From NCBI GenBank assembly GCA_000750105.3, contig JPHH03000001.1, forward strand, positions 806,001 through 870,000: 64,000 bases of DNA. Reading direction: 5' to 3'. Under the pieces are notes generated by a model. The model made no database searches. It was not told the origin of the DNA and worked only from the letters and a program-made list of their open reading frames with translations. This stretch comes from Tolypocladium sp. Sup5 PDA-1. Lineage: Eukaryota; Ascomycota; Sordariomycetes; Hypocreales; Ophiocordycipitaceae. A program made the position numbers and the translations under genes. Shown here piece after piece: positions 1 to 11,278 of the stretch (within the stretch, counting starts at the first letter, position 1; the number at the start of each line of letters is the position of its first letter).

Positions 1-3000
1 CGCTCATAACATTTCCTTGGTGTCGTCGGTAGCCCCCGGTTCCTCCGTGCAAGCGCTCGCAACCCTTCCGAATGGCTTGCCTCGCCCCGCGCCCTGGCCC
101 CTGTCTGGCGTGACTTTGTAGGGGCTCTGATGCCGAGTCTGTGCTGATAACGAACGCTTCATCTCCTCGTCCGTCTCGGCGTTGACGGTCACTCTTGTTA
201 CCGGCGGCCGGCTCGTGTCCCACAGTGTCAACCATTGAGACTTCGGCAGATGTCCCGAAATGAACGTGTCTGATGAAGAAGGCATCGACAGAAAGAACCA
301 TGCGGCCGAAGTATACCATCGCGTTCAAGCAGCGGGCGGATTCAGCGGGAGCCCACGCGCACTTCTCAGCTTAGATCCGTGTGGCTATTGCCGTAATATC
401 AATGCAACAAATGGCTGGCGTTCTGATCTGCCTATCAGCGCGCTCTGCTCCGGCATCACGTAAGGTGGTCCACGTTCGCATGGCAAGCCATCTATCCTCC
501 ATCGCCTCGACTCCAATCGTAGTCTGCCATGTTGCGTCGTCTGGGTCGCAGGGTGCAAGAGCAGGGCACAGTGCGTGCCAGCACACCACCGGTGACAATG
601 ACGAGCATCAAAGCCTGGCGGTTTTGGCGTCCTAGGCACCCCGCTCCGATCTGGCTCCATTCTGGTGCATGTTCCTTCGAGATTCCGCTGACGGGCTAGC
701 TTGTGCAGCCACTAGACCAGGTTGCGACCATGCCTCGTTTTTGACGCCATGGCACCAGCAGGACGTATCCGTAGGAAGGACCCTCCGTCAAACGATCCTT
801 TGCTCCGCGTCGTACCAGCTACCCGCAGGCGGCGGATAGCAGGAAGTTGAGTCAACATATTCCTTTGCACCTCATGAACGGCATGACAACCTCCACGCAG
901 CCGGTAGCGGTGAAGTTGTTGTTCTCCAGCGTGTTGCTGATGTCGAATCAGATGCACAATTGCGCATCGATCCGGGGCCCAGCGGGGCCAATGCAAGATG
1001 CCAGCATAAGCGGCGGGAAGGCAATGCATTCAGGGCCGCTTCTGAAGTGCAGCTGCGCACACATACATCGGCGATGTCATGTGCGTACTCCGTCCGTAGG
1101 CCCCAGCAGGTGGCGTGCATCTGGTCCACGAGCTTAATGTGTACTTGGGGAGGGCCTCAGATGCAAGATCGCTGCACGCAACTTCTTTGCAATGAGCCCT
1201 CTTCGTTGGCCTTGGTGCAAGGCAGGTTTCTTTGCATGTCTAGGATATCCTCCGGTCAAAACCAAGATTCACAGAACAATGGCACACAGGCGCAACACAG
1301 AGTTCTTTGGCCTGGAGAACCGGCACTTTGTAACGTCGGGGGCTGGATGTTGCCATGTTCCCACGTCGTTTATCAGCTGTCGGGCCTCCCCCCCCTCCCC
1401 CCCTGCGTAACGAGACAACACTAGCTCGGCGGAGCAGATGAGACAGCGCGACGTCGATATAGTCAGCCACAACATCCACACCGCTGTCCGCCTTTTCCAG
1501 AGGCAACGCACCTCAGAAGAGGAGACTTCAATCGTCATCCCGTCCTTCCTCCCACTAGGAAGGGGGTGGCGGTTTAGGAGCCTTCGTGCGAGTGTCTTTT
1601 TTCTTTTCCAGCGGACATCTCGGCATTTTCTGCTTGTAGGGTCTTGCCGAGTTGCCTGGTTGTCCAACCCCGCTGTGCCACACCTGTTCGGAAACCGCCC
1701 TTCAACTTGATGGGCCAGGCTGCCGGGTACCGGCCCTGGGAGTGCGTGGCGATGGATGTGCCCAGCTCAGCGACCCCGCGTGTCAAGACATATTGGAGGA
1801 GCTCAACACAGATCCGACGATGGCCCAGTAGATCTGGCATACCCGCCTCTCTGCATGCAGGCAAGGTGATGCGCAGTTGACCAAGCGTACATGTACATAT
1901 GTTCGTTGATGACTAGCACGACTCGTCTTGGTCCGTACGGGATAATAATACCGGCGTCTGTGCGGCAGCGTGGCCAAGTAGTACGAGTCGTTAGTACGAA
2001 GTTCGAAGTAGGTACGTCGTACGGAGTAGTTACCAAAGCATTCGTCCCAACAAACGCAGGTCAAGGCTCCGTCCTTCATCGTGAAGCTAGTGCGGGAGCT
2101 CAGTACGGACTATGGAGTATACAGTCGGGTAAATGCTGGTTGTCGATCCAATGCGTATGCGAGATTCGATTGGGACTGCTGTGGGACTGCCCGTACGGCT
2201 CCTTTCTCCCAGCTTACTCGCCGCCCGCGGGCGAAGGATAGATGTTGGCAACGAAAAGATGTCGAGGGCATCGCCAAGTTGTGCAAACCCCATCAGGCAT
2301 CTGGAAGATGGCTCCTTCCAGTGTTGCAGTGCAAGTCACGAGAAATAGCCCTGACTGCCTGAGGCTCTCAGACCAGGTGAACGTACCTACCCTACTCACT
2401 TTTTCCAACACTACGAGCAAACATTCACCGCTCAACTTCTTCAAGGTTGAACCGTCAATTCATGGCAATCGAGCGCATGGACCCTAAGTTTCCGTGCTCT
2501 GAAGTGCTAGCCTTCTTCAAATGCACGCCACGGCAAATGGAGGCTCTCACGTTATACACGTCAAACACGCGGTACCTCCGGTCGCCTTGATTCTCCTGCC
2601 TCTAGAACACTTCTTTGCGCTCTACCACATTCACCCCCATCACCGTTGTTTTGCTGCCGAATTCCAACTCTGAGGCCTGGGCTTTATTATACCGACTGCA
2701 TAGCGAAAATGGCCGCTTCCCAAAACGGTTCTTCACGCCGACGGCCTGCACGAGATCGTTCCGCACTGTGCCCAGCACCGTCCACACTGGCAAACAACGA
2801 CCGTGGTCAGGATGCAACGGATCCGCAGTGTCAAGCAACCGGCGGGCCGCGATGTTGGTTGTCAGTGTCACGACCCAGAGCAAGGGTTCCCGTGGACTGC
2901 ACGGCTGGAGAGCTTTTTCCGAACGGCTCGTGGCTGGCTTGGGGCCGCCTAAAAATCGGCGCCATGGTGGTGCCCGTGGAGCCATCAGTGAGCAAACCCC

Positions 3001-6000
3001 GACGCCGTCGACGACGCCAGTGGAAGGGTCCAAAGGAGTCGAGGACCTCCGGAGGATCGACATGGGTGGTTTTCATCGACCAACTAGACATCTCGTGATG
3101 TCTCGCATCCCGGCGAGGCTTGACAACTGGCGGTCCCCAGTTGGCTGCAATGTCTTATTAAGCCAGCACGTTTCAACAAGGAACACATGGCCAGCCACAC
3201 GGAGGGCCCGCGCAACAGGTTAACAGCTACTCCGTATTAGCTATCGGGCATATATTTTGGGCCTTGGTCCAACCTTTTGTCTCACTCCAGGGGAGCCAGT
3301 TGTGAAGAGAATGCTGGCCGTTCGTGCTATTAACGGAGAGAGAAACCCAGCTTTCACATTCACGTGCCTTTGGAATGCATTGTGCATTCATTGGACTAGT
3401 GTTCTATTTTCATGCTCTTGCCCTCCAGTTGTGCCACCGACTTCGCCATAGCCACGGAAATTGGTCGAGAAGCAAGTTGCTTCTGCTTTGTACCACCATG
3501 TCCAAAATACCGAAGCTCTCTATCCGCTCGCACCTTTGAAGGGCTTTCTTGGCGGCGGCTGTGACAGCTCATATGTGCATAGGCGTTGATCCAGTCGACC
3601 GGCATATGAATCAGCATCTTATCGACAGGAAGTGATCTTACGCCTCGATCCGCCGCCACACGCTTCGCGCTCTTCCAAAGACTTCATCGGACCGACCGGC
3701 CGTACGAAGCACCATGCTCCGCCACCGATCTGGCGCCGGACCGACAAGGCTGTCACATTCGCCGGTCGATACAATGGACCATCGGCGCCGGCGGTTCTAC
3801 ATGTTGCTGTTGCGATGTTGTCATATTTCGCCAGCAACGCCACCATCAACATTTACGCGTGGTAGCTGGAGCCGTGTTGTTACCGGGAAGCATTGCAACA
3901 AAGCTCAACCGCTCCCTAGGCACGATACAAGGCATTGGGACTTCCCAGCATCGTCATCACGGCACCAATTGCAGATGTGCGTCACAGTCAATAGTCTTGG
4001 CATCAATGATACTACGGGGCGCCTTTGCTACCATCCACCAGAGATATCTAGTCGTCATACGAACTTCGAAGTACTCCAGCATCGTCTCGCTAGATGTCAC
4101 TACAGAGTCTCTTGTCAATAGGCATTGGCAATCGCGCCCATTCGTGTACGAAGGGGTATTTGCCAATGATTGCCGTGGGATTCGCCCGATGCCTGTTGGC
4201 CATTGCACAAAGGTAGAGAGAGAGAGGCCCTTTCTCCATACGTCCGTGGTCCTCGCCATGTCGCATCACGAAGTACCACTACGAAGAAACTCGGCCCAAT
4301 ACCCCTAGCGCCAAGCCACTCGGGTCATGGTCGAAGTCGCCATCGCCTGGCCGAGTCCCTGCAGCCCTCTTGGCCAGAAGACAGGGAAGGGGTGCCATGT
4401 TGGCCTGAGCACTTGCATGACATGCACAGCGGCTATGTAGGTCTAAAACTTAACCAATCATGACGGCCTGCCAGCCTTGGGGGCGGGCAAGGGCCCCTGC
4501 TTGACCGTTTCAGAGACTTGAGGATGGGATTTGTGCAACGACAGCTCGCTCGCGGCCTCTGCCTCAGGCTGACGGTCTTCCCGCGAGGCGGCCGGGGTAG
4601 GTCAGCCAGCTTTCCACTTTTCTCCCAGGATGCCTCTTCCAAGCCCCACCCCCAAAGCACACCGGTGCCAGTTTCGGTGGAAGGGAGTGCTCTGGTTTGG
4701 TAGGTCCTTACATTAGTCTTCCCGTCCCCCTCGGTGCCGGATGCGAGCTTGTACTTCCGTCCGCTGACGCAGGACGACGGGTGGAAAGACAAGTCGAGAT
4801 CTCTCCCAAATAGTGGCCAGGGACTCGCAAAAGTGCCCCGGCTCTAAGCGATGGGATTGCACGCCCGGGCGCCTCAAGGACACGGGCGAGCGTGACATAC
4901 CGGAATGTCCTCGGCTCTGGCTCTGTGTGCCTGCTCTCTTCCGCGTCGAGAAACCGTGTCGCGCTCGCTCGATCCCAGGATCCATCACGCGCGGCACAGC
5001 CAAATCACGCATCGTGATCCATCATTTACTTCTCTCATCCCTGGGGCACCAACGCCACCAGACCGGCCACTTCTTATCATCAGTCTCCCGAGCTTGTGCG
5101 GTGCGCGGTTTGGTAGCGACCCGACTCCCGCTATTAGTTGTGGTGGACGATTCGTTGGCCAGGCCATGGTCAGCCCAATGAACGACCACCACGTCTCTGC
5201 CTCACACCACATCCCACCCACGCCACCACTATAATCCACCCCAACCACCAGCGTGCTTGATGTCGATTGGTCTGGAACCTGGGATCGGGGAGCTCGCTGG
5301 CCTGCCTTCCTCGAGGACCACAGAGAAGTCTTGGATCAATCAGTCCATCTTGTCCCGTCCCTCAACACGGCCGGCCAATAGACGAGGGCGAACAACGGTT
5401 GGGCGAGCAGTCATCATTCGTCCTTTGGGGTTGGCAGGACAGGCGGCGTCGTGGCTATCGTGCCTTGTTCGTCGGAATCATGTCTGGGTGCCAGATAATA
5501 AAACATGTGGATCAGGATACAGCAACCGCAACAACCGTGGGGCGCTCCAGCTTCATCAAGCACGTTTGTCGATTCACCGGCTCGGCCCTCGATGCGTGGA
5601 AGGCGGACCGCCTCACATGGAAGGCCGAGATTGTTCGATCTCTGGCCATCCGAGCAAAGGGTGTGTGCGTCGTCGGCGGGGATGGCGTCTCGCCTGACGG
5701 CGTGGCGTATGAGCAGAAAATATCCCGCCCGTCAACATGCATTGCAACTGCCATGGTCCATGGAGCGGCAACAAGGCGAGGGACTCGGGGATATTCTGCC
5801 CCCCTCCCTCTGCGTTCATGGTCCGTCAATGGCCTCGCCCCATCTTGTCCCGCTGTGGGTTGATCAGGGCAGCCCCTGGCTTCCGGAGAGGAGAGGGTAT
5901 CACAGCCCGCATGGAGCGGCAGCTTTTTATGCATTCGAATATGCGAATGCACGCACCACGAGTCCGGGGTCGCAGTTCCTCTGCAGTCATTTCCCTAGCG

Positions 6001-8448
6001 TACAGGGCCGTGATTCACCATGCCGTCTGGTAAGGGTTGATTCCTGTTGCTCGTGCCACCAACAATCGTTGCTGTCTTTGAGTCTATGTATTGTCCCTAT
6101 AGTCGTCCAACTTGGGAACTGGTTTGGGCACCTTGTTACGGCGCTTGACAACCCTTCGGGGCTAGCCTTTCCCCTCACCGCTTGTTCCCTCACTGTTCGC
6201 GCAAGTGCGCAAGTCGCGGGTTTCGAGAGCCACCCTCCCTTGCATATCCGTGCATGGGTTCCTCGTCAATTGCGGCTTATCCTTGCCAGGTCACCTGGAG
6301 GGGATCCGGCTCGCCCCAAGGACGGCAGCGGCCAGATCTCTCAAGATTACGTACGTCCAGTGGTCAAGCCTACCCGGCCGAAGCATGTACGACGCTGTTG
6401 TATCGTGCCGCCGTCGTACGAAGTACACGAGAAGGGGAAACGTGGGGTGTGTTTGTGAGGCGTGGGTTGCTGCTGGAACCGCACGCTGCAGATTTGCCTG
6501 GGATGATGCACGGGCGTGGAGCTCAGCCGATAGGAGGATGGACCGGACTGGCTGTTGATGCGGCCTGCGAGGGCTGCGAGGGCTGCGAGGCTCACTACAA
6601 CGTGGATGCGGTAGGATTATTGCGTCGCACGGGGTCTGAAGATCTGGTGAGCACTCGTCGTCCCACGTACGGAGCAGTACTTCGTACGTACGATAGGGTA
6701 GCGCATTAGCTCTCCCGTCTAGCAGCACCAAGCACGACAAGGGGTTGGTCCCGTTCGGTCTCTGACCCTGTCAGTGTGCCGTGTCGCCCAGGAAGCTAAT
6801 ATGGGAAGGACCGCTGGTACATGTGCATGGCTGCCGCTCCATGTACATGTACGTACGACTATCGTATGTACGATGGATGATATGGGGTGGCGTCCCCGCG
6901 GGTATCCGTCGCCCAGCAGGTGGCCTTTGTGCCCACTGCCATGTGAAGGGGGGGAGGGTTTGGGGAGGCTGGGAGCAGTCATCGGTCCGTGTTCTCTGTT
7001 GGTTCGGCCAAGCCAATGCAGCGCACGAGTGACAAAGGGCTTCTGGGCAGGTTCGAGGGCATACTCGTACGGATGTCCGTTCGCTGCCGCTCATCAGCCT
7101 CGCAGCCCGTGGAACGCACTTGTATGTATGTGCGTGGGCTGCAGGGCCGTGGCGCTGGAGTTTGTCGTTGACGAACGCTCTTGTCGTCTTTGGTTCCGAT
7201 CGCAGCAGCAAAACGAAACGAAACAAAACAAGAGATGCATAACACGGAGCAGCAGCCGCATCTCGGAAGGAAGCAGCAAGCAGCAGGACTGACTGCACGT
7301 ATGATGCGCATATGTGCCGATGCAGCCAGGCATACTTCGTACATACTACAACATGGAGGGGGTGGTTGGTGGTTGGTGGTTGGCTGTTGGGCCAGTGAGC
7401 CGGAGAGGGAGGGCACGATGGCATGAACACCTCACACGGAGCGTCGAACCATGGCACCTTGGCCATTGTTGGCGCGGCCCCTGTCCTTGGTGATATCAAA
7501 ATTGCAAGTGTTGGCCGGGGACATTTCCGAGCAGAGGCGACGGGAGAGGAGAGGAGAGAGAAGAGGGCCCGGGAGAACCGGTTCAACCAGTGACTCGCGG
7601 GCAAACATTCCGGTACAATAAGCGAGCCGGCGGGTACTGGGAAGGTCGGTCGGGTCCTCTTTGACCGGGGGCGCGGTCGAAAGTTGGAGGCTGGACGGTG
7701 ATCCTCTGGTCTCAGCTGAGGGGGGCATAGGGGGGTGGTTGGCCGTGAAGGAAGAGGAGTGGACCAGGGTTCCGGAGATACCGGGCGCTTCTGGACGGGC
7801 GAGGGAGGTCTACGAGTACGAGTAAATGGGCGAGGACGGGCATTGTCGCCATTTCGGCGACGAGAATGGCAAGCAAGCCAGCAGACCAGCAAGTGGGCAA
7901 GCATTGGGGCCGGAGGGCAGCCCGGGGGCAGTCCGGGGTTCGCGGAGGGCATCCGCAACTGAGGTGACTGGCCTGACTAGCGCTCACCTTGCAAGGCGAC
8001 TCAATGCCGGGGACAATGGCACGGATACACCGCTATAAGTCAAAACGCGGCGCCGCGGAGCACGGGCGCCAGGGACAGCCTTGTTGCCACGTCTGCTCGA
8101 CAGTGTCTGTACTCCGTGTCCGTACTCCGTGTCCGTACGAGCACGATGTATGGATGTATGGAAGTACTGATGCGCACGAAGAGGTACACACATGCCAAGC
8201 AACACGCACATGTCCGTATGCAACGCGAGCTTATGTCGCTGAGGGGCCTGCCGGTTCATGTAGGCTGTCTGGCCGGGCCAGTGAGCGGATGCAGCACCTC
8301 CATGGGCGACAGCGGCGCCAGCAGCGGGCGGCGATCTTGATTGCTGCTGGTGCTGCCTGCGCTGCTGGTGCTGGTGCTGGTGCCGCTGCGCATCATGGCT
8401 GCAGGGCTGTGCATTGCATCTCGGCTGGCAGCGCCACGGCGGCAGCAA

Positions 8449-8450
<2 letters not shown>

Positions 8451-8479
<29 letters not shown>
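8451..8479. repeat. (GGC)n trinucleotide microsatellite
   Basis: An uninterrupted run of about nine to ten GGC triplets read directly from the sequence. It lies in noncoding DNA about 600 bp upstream of the BRCT gene. It is preceded at 8341-8400 by an irregular GCTGCTGGT-rich stretch. It is probably length-variable between strains. Confidence 0.9.
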
Positions 8480-8480
<1 letters not shown>

Positions 8481-8579
8481 TTCCTGCGTGTGTGGGGAAA
8501 CGGGTATGTACTCGTACGCATATGTGTGCTTGAACGTACTGTATAACGTACGTGAGCTCTCTTTGGTATGGTCCATCTG

Positions 8580-8616
8580 TTGGTGGTGGTGGTGGTGGTG
8601 GTGGTGGTGATGGTGG
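8580..8616. repeat. (TGG)n trinucleotide microsatellite
   Basis: About twelve TGG/GGT triplets with one GAT interruption near the right end, about 100 bp beyond the GGC repeat. Both repeats lie in the upstream region of the BRCT gene. Nothing suggests they are translated. Confidence 0.9.
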
Positions 8617-9058
8617 CACCAAGAAACGACGACGTTGCTGACGATGAGTGATGATGAGCATGCGTCAATCTATCAATTGCTTCACACACGCTGTGTTCGG
8701 GTTGGTGTTCGCGGCTGTGTTCGTGAGAAGGGCGAGTTGCTGTGCCAAGGGGCGAATAGCTGGCAGTGTCTTTGTGGTCTGTGTCTACGCTACCTAGAAT
8801 GGGGCTTCTTTTGACGGCGCGTTGAGAGACCGTGAACGACGACGTCGCAACACGCGCCCACTGGCCATCCCGAGCCGCAGCTTTGCGCCTCCACGCTGAG
8901 ATTCCAGTAGAGACCGTCTCGGAAAACATTGTCTTCTATACTGAATCCTCTCCGCGTCTGTCGATGCCCTGCCAAACGCCACCACCGAGCAGGGCCTGTT
9001 CACGCAACGTCGCACACACGCACCCATCATCAACCTCTCACCCATCCAGACGCCAGGC

Positions 9059-10017
9059 ATGCCCCCGCCGCCGCCGCCGCCGCCAGGCCTCCCCAAGGCC
9101 GCCCTCCCGCGGCATGCGGCCAAGTTCGACCCGTGGAACTCGTCCTCGACGGGCCACCAGCGGCCGGACCGGCGCCCCGGCACGGGCTGGCGCGACTCGC
9201 GCAACCGCAAGCTCAACGGCCAGTTCCGCGCCGGGGGCGACGGCGGCGCGCGCGTGGCCGACACGTGGGGGCCCGGGGCGGCGGGCTACGACGTGGAACT
9301 CGGGGGCGTGGTGCCGGGCTGGGTGGCCCAGAGACGGGGGCGGAGCGTGGCGGACATGCTCACGCGGCCGGGGCTGATGCGGGAGAGCTTGGGCAAGGCG
9401 ACGGAGAGTGAGGGTGTTCCGGAGGGCGTGGCGGACGGGGAGGCGAGGACGGAGCAAAGGCGGAAAGGGGATGAGCAGCGCGAGGACGAGGGAAAGGGGA
9501 GGAAGCTGTTCGACGGCGTGGTCGTCTACGTCAACGGCAGCACGTACCCCCTCGTGTCGGACCACAGGCTGAAGCACCTCCTCAGCGAGCACGGCGCCCA
9601 GATGTCGCTGCACCTCGGCCGCCGCCGCGTCACGCACGTCATCCTCGGCCGGCCGGCGGGAGGCGGGACGGGCGGGACGGGCGCGGGCGGCGGCCTGGCG
9701 GGGGGCAAGCTGGAGAGGGAGATTCGGAGGGTTGGCGGGTGCGGCGTCAAGTATGTGGGCGTGGAGTGGTACGTCTCCCTCTGTTTATACCCCCGCATGC
9801 CTTTTTTCCTTCCCATGTGCGTCTTCCTTGCGCACAGGGGCCGAGTGGATGTGAGAGTACGTTTGTTGACGCCGGCAGGGTGCTCGAGAGCCTCAAAGCG
9901 GGCACGCGGCTCCCCGAGGCGCGCTTCTCGAACCTAAAGGTGGCGGCCAAGGGGCAGGGGAGCGTCTACGGGCTGTACTCTGGGAATGCGGCTTCCAAGT
10001 CTGAGGAGACGACGTGA
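9059..10017 (+). CDS. BRCT-domain protein, Rev1-like BRCT
   Basis: Two exons, 9059-9768 and 9879-10017, joined across a 110-bp intron (GTACGT donor, GGCAG acceptor), give 282 residues. Splicing restores a Trp codon (TG|G) in the core of the domain. The start is the ATG before a run of prolines. Residues about 30-110 are basic, Gly-rich and probably disordered. From residue about 150 the motif FDGVVVYVNG, then a conserved H-G, then VTHVILG, then VEWVLESL after splicing, make up one BRCT fold of the type at the N-terminus of the translesion polymerase Rev1. There is no polymerase domain, so this is not Rev1 itself. Single-BRCT proteins usually bind phosphopeptides or DNA ends in nuclear damage responses; that role is inferred. 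The domain is interrupted by a Gly-rich loop at about residues 200-220. Confidence 0.85.
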
Positions 10018-10622
10018 TGGCACCGGGGTTCGGGGGCTTGAACGGTGCATTCTGGCGGAGTTTGGGGAGCGGCATCAGGGGGGAACATGGTTGACTTGGC
10101 ATGAGAGAAGGCGTTCTGACGGGTGAGGCATTCTGGCGTCTTGGGTGGTTCATTGATACGGCGGGATACAACATTAACGGTGTCGGGGGGCTTCCATAGC
10201 TTCCATATCGCTCGAGTCACTACGCAAGACGTTCAAGGATACGGCACGGACTGCGGACATACTCCTTCCCTCAATATTGCTCCTTCTGATGTCGACTCCG
10301 AACATCGACACGGAGCTGTACGTGGTCTGACAAAGGCCCTGATTCTGTGTGTTTGTGTCGGCAGTCTTGCCCTCAGAGACGATACCCGAGTCCCCCCCTA
10401 TTCCTTGACCTGTTCTGTATTTACGTCGTGGTATATAGCGCCTACGCCAACTCCTTGGCAGCCGCGTAGTCCGAACCACTCTATCTCCCTCACCGACGTA
10501 CCACAATTCCCTCAAATACGACACCAAGATCCCCTCACCGCTGCGCATCAAGTCCGCCCTGCATCCATGAAACCATCCCCATCGCCTCGGCCAAGCCAGA
10601 CGGCGTTCCACGGCCACGCGCA
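10018..10622. other. Intergenic between convergent genes
   Basis: About 600 bp between the 3' end of the plus-strand BRCT gene and the 3' end of the small minus-strand gene. It should hold both 3' untranslated regions. The frames crossing it on both strands use non-ATG starts and look like chance. I see no repeat or RNA gene. Confidence 0.5.
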
Positions 10623-10969
10623 TCACGTCACTCCAGCAACCCCCGCGGCAGTCTCCGTTGGGACCGTTTCCGGGAAAGGCAGAGTCGCACGGGGGGGCTG
10701 GCCAGACCAGCTGCGGGCGTCGCGTGGCCCAGGCGCACAGAGGGCCTGCTGCTGTGCGCGTGGGTTGCACGACGGGAGTCAGGTGCGGTGTCAGGGGGAT
10801 ACGGCGAGGCGGGTCGTGATACGGGGGTGTTTATCTCGAGGGGCCCGAGGCTGCGGAGGGCGGTGTCGAGGGCGTGGTTGGGAAGCTTGTTTCTTTGGGA
10901 GATGGCGGCTGGGTTGTGTGCGAGGACAGCGTGCTCTTGGGCGGACATACCGGCGGTCACGCTGTGCAT
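10623..10969 (-). CDS. Small two-exon hypothetical protein
   Basis: I do not recognise this protein. Exon 1 is 10969-10823 (49 codons, ATG start). Codons there end mostly in C or G (runs of GCC, CTC, AAC, CCC), as in the confirmed genes of this window. A GTATCA donor follows, then CTGAC branch-like motifs, then acceptor CACAG at 10752. Exon 2 is 10751-10623 (42 codons plus TGA), giving about 91 residues. The tandem CAG triplets at the acceptor would change the length by only one or two Gln. Without splicing, the frame degenerates into Arg-rich residues, which supports the intron. A second ATG at 10948 is an equally good start. The first half is rich in Ala, Leu, Asn and His (LAHNPAAISQR); the tail is Pro/Thr-rich. 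No signal peptide or membrane segment. The splice model is inferred from sequence alone. Confidence 0.4.
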
Positions 10970-11278
10970 CGTTGAACCGTGAGACGCAGCGTGAAGAAAC
11001 AAGGCTTATTAACTCGAAAGAAAGCTTTGGCTGTAAGACTGCATATGGAAAGCTGCGGCTGCAAGACTCTTGAGAAGCTTGTTTCCGTGGAACACGGTGA
11101 GTCTACTATAGCCACTCCTATGGCAATCCTGAGCGTCGAGAGCATGACTTGCTAACGAGCTTCAGGTATCAAATCGGTATATGATCCCTTATTGAGGTGT
11201 GTCCAAAACTCCACCAAAGATCCGTTCGGGATAGCAACTCCTCCTCCTCTCCCATCTCTCACCATCAGCACGCCCCCC
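10970..11278. other. Intergenic with plus-strand intron-like signals
   Basis: About 300 bp between the small gene and the 3' end of the acyl-CoA synthetase gene. The strand opposite to both genes carries a good intron signature at 11097-11165 (GTGAGT, then TGCTAAC, then TTCAG, 69 bp). An ATG at 11045 opens a frame that continues across this junction and then runs antisense into the synthetase gene. I do not call a gene here; see the finding. Confidence 0.3.

Larger units (their letters stand above)
1..9058. other. Gene-poor region, no supportable gene
   Basis: About 9 kb in which I find no coding region I can defend. Open frames of 100-400 codons exist on both strands, but they start at non-ATG codons, are rich in Pro, Arg, Ser and Cys, overlap each other in several frames and show no domain. 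The best small ATG frame is 285 down to 4 on the minus strand (93 codons). Its first 60 or so residues look protein-like but match nothing I know, and it could be an exon of a gene off the left edge. Short motifs built from TACTCGTA, TACGGAGTA and TTCGTACG recur around 1900-2110, 3228, 6340-6690, 7062, 7811 and 8109-8140. A short imperfect tandem of CTGCGAGGG lies near 6564-6596. Confidence 0.5.

Noticed and set aside
5505..6458. 317-codon plus-strand open frame
   Set aside because: Composition is not protein-like, there is no domain, and several other frames are open over the same DNA.
6771..7958. 395-codon minus-strand open frame
   Set aside because: TTG start (first ATG two codons in), Pro/Arg-rich, no recognisable family and overlapped by frames on the other strand.
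10123..11073. 316-codon plus-strand open frame
   Set aside because: GTG start and irregular composition; it is antisense to the better supported small two-exon gene.
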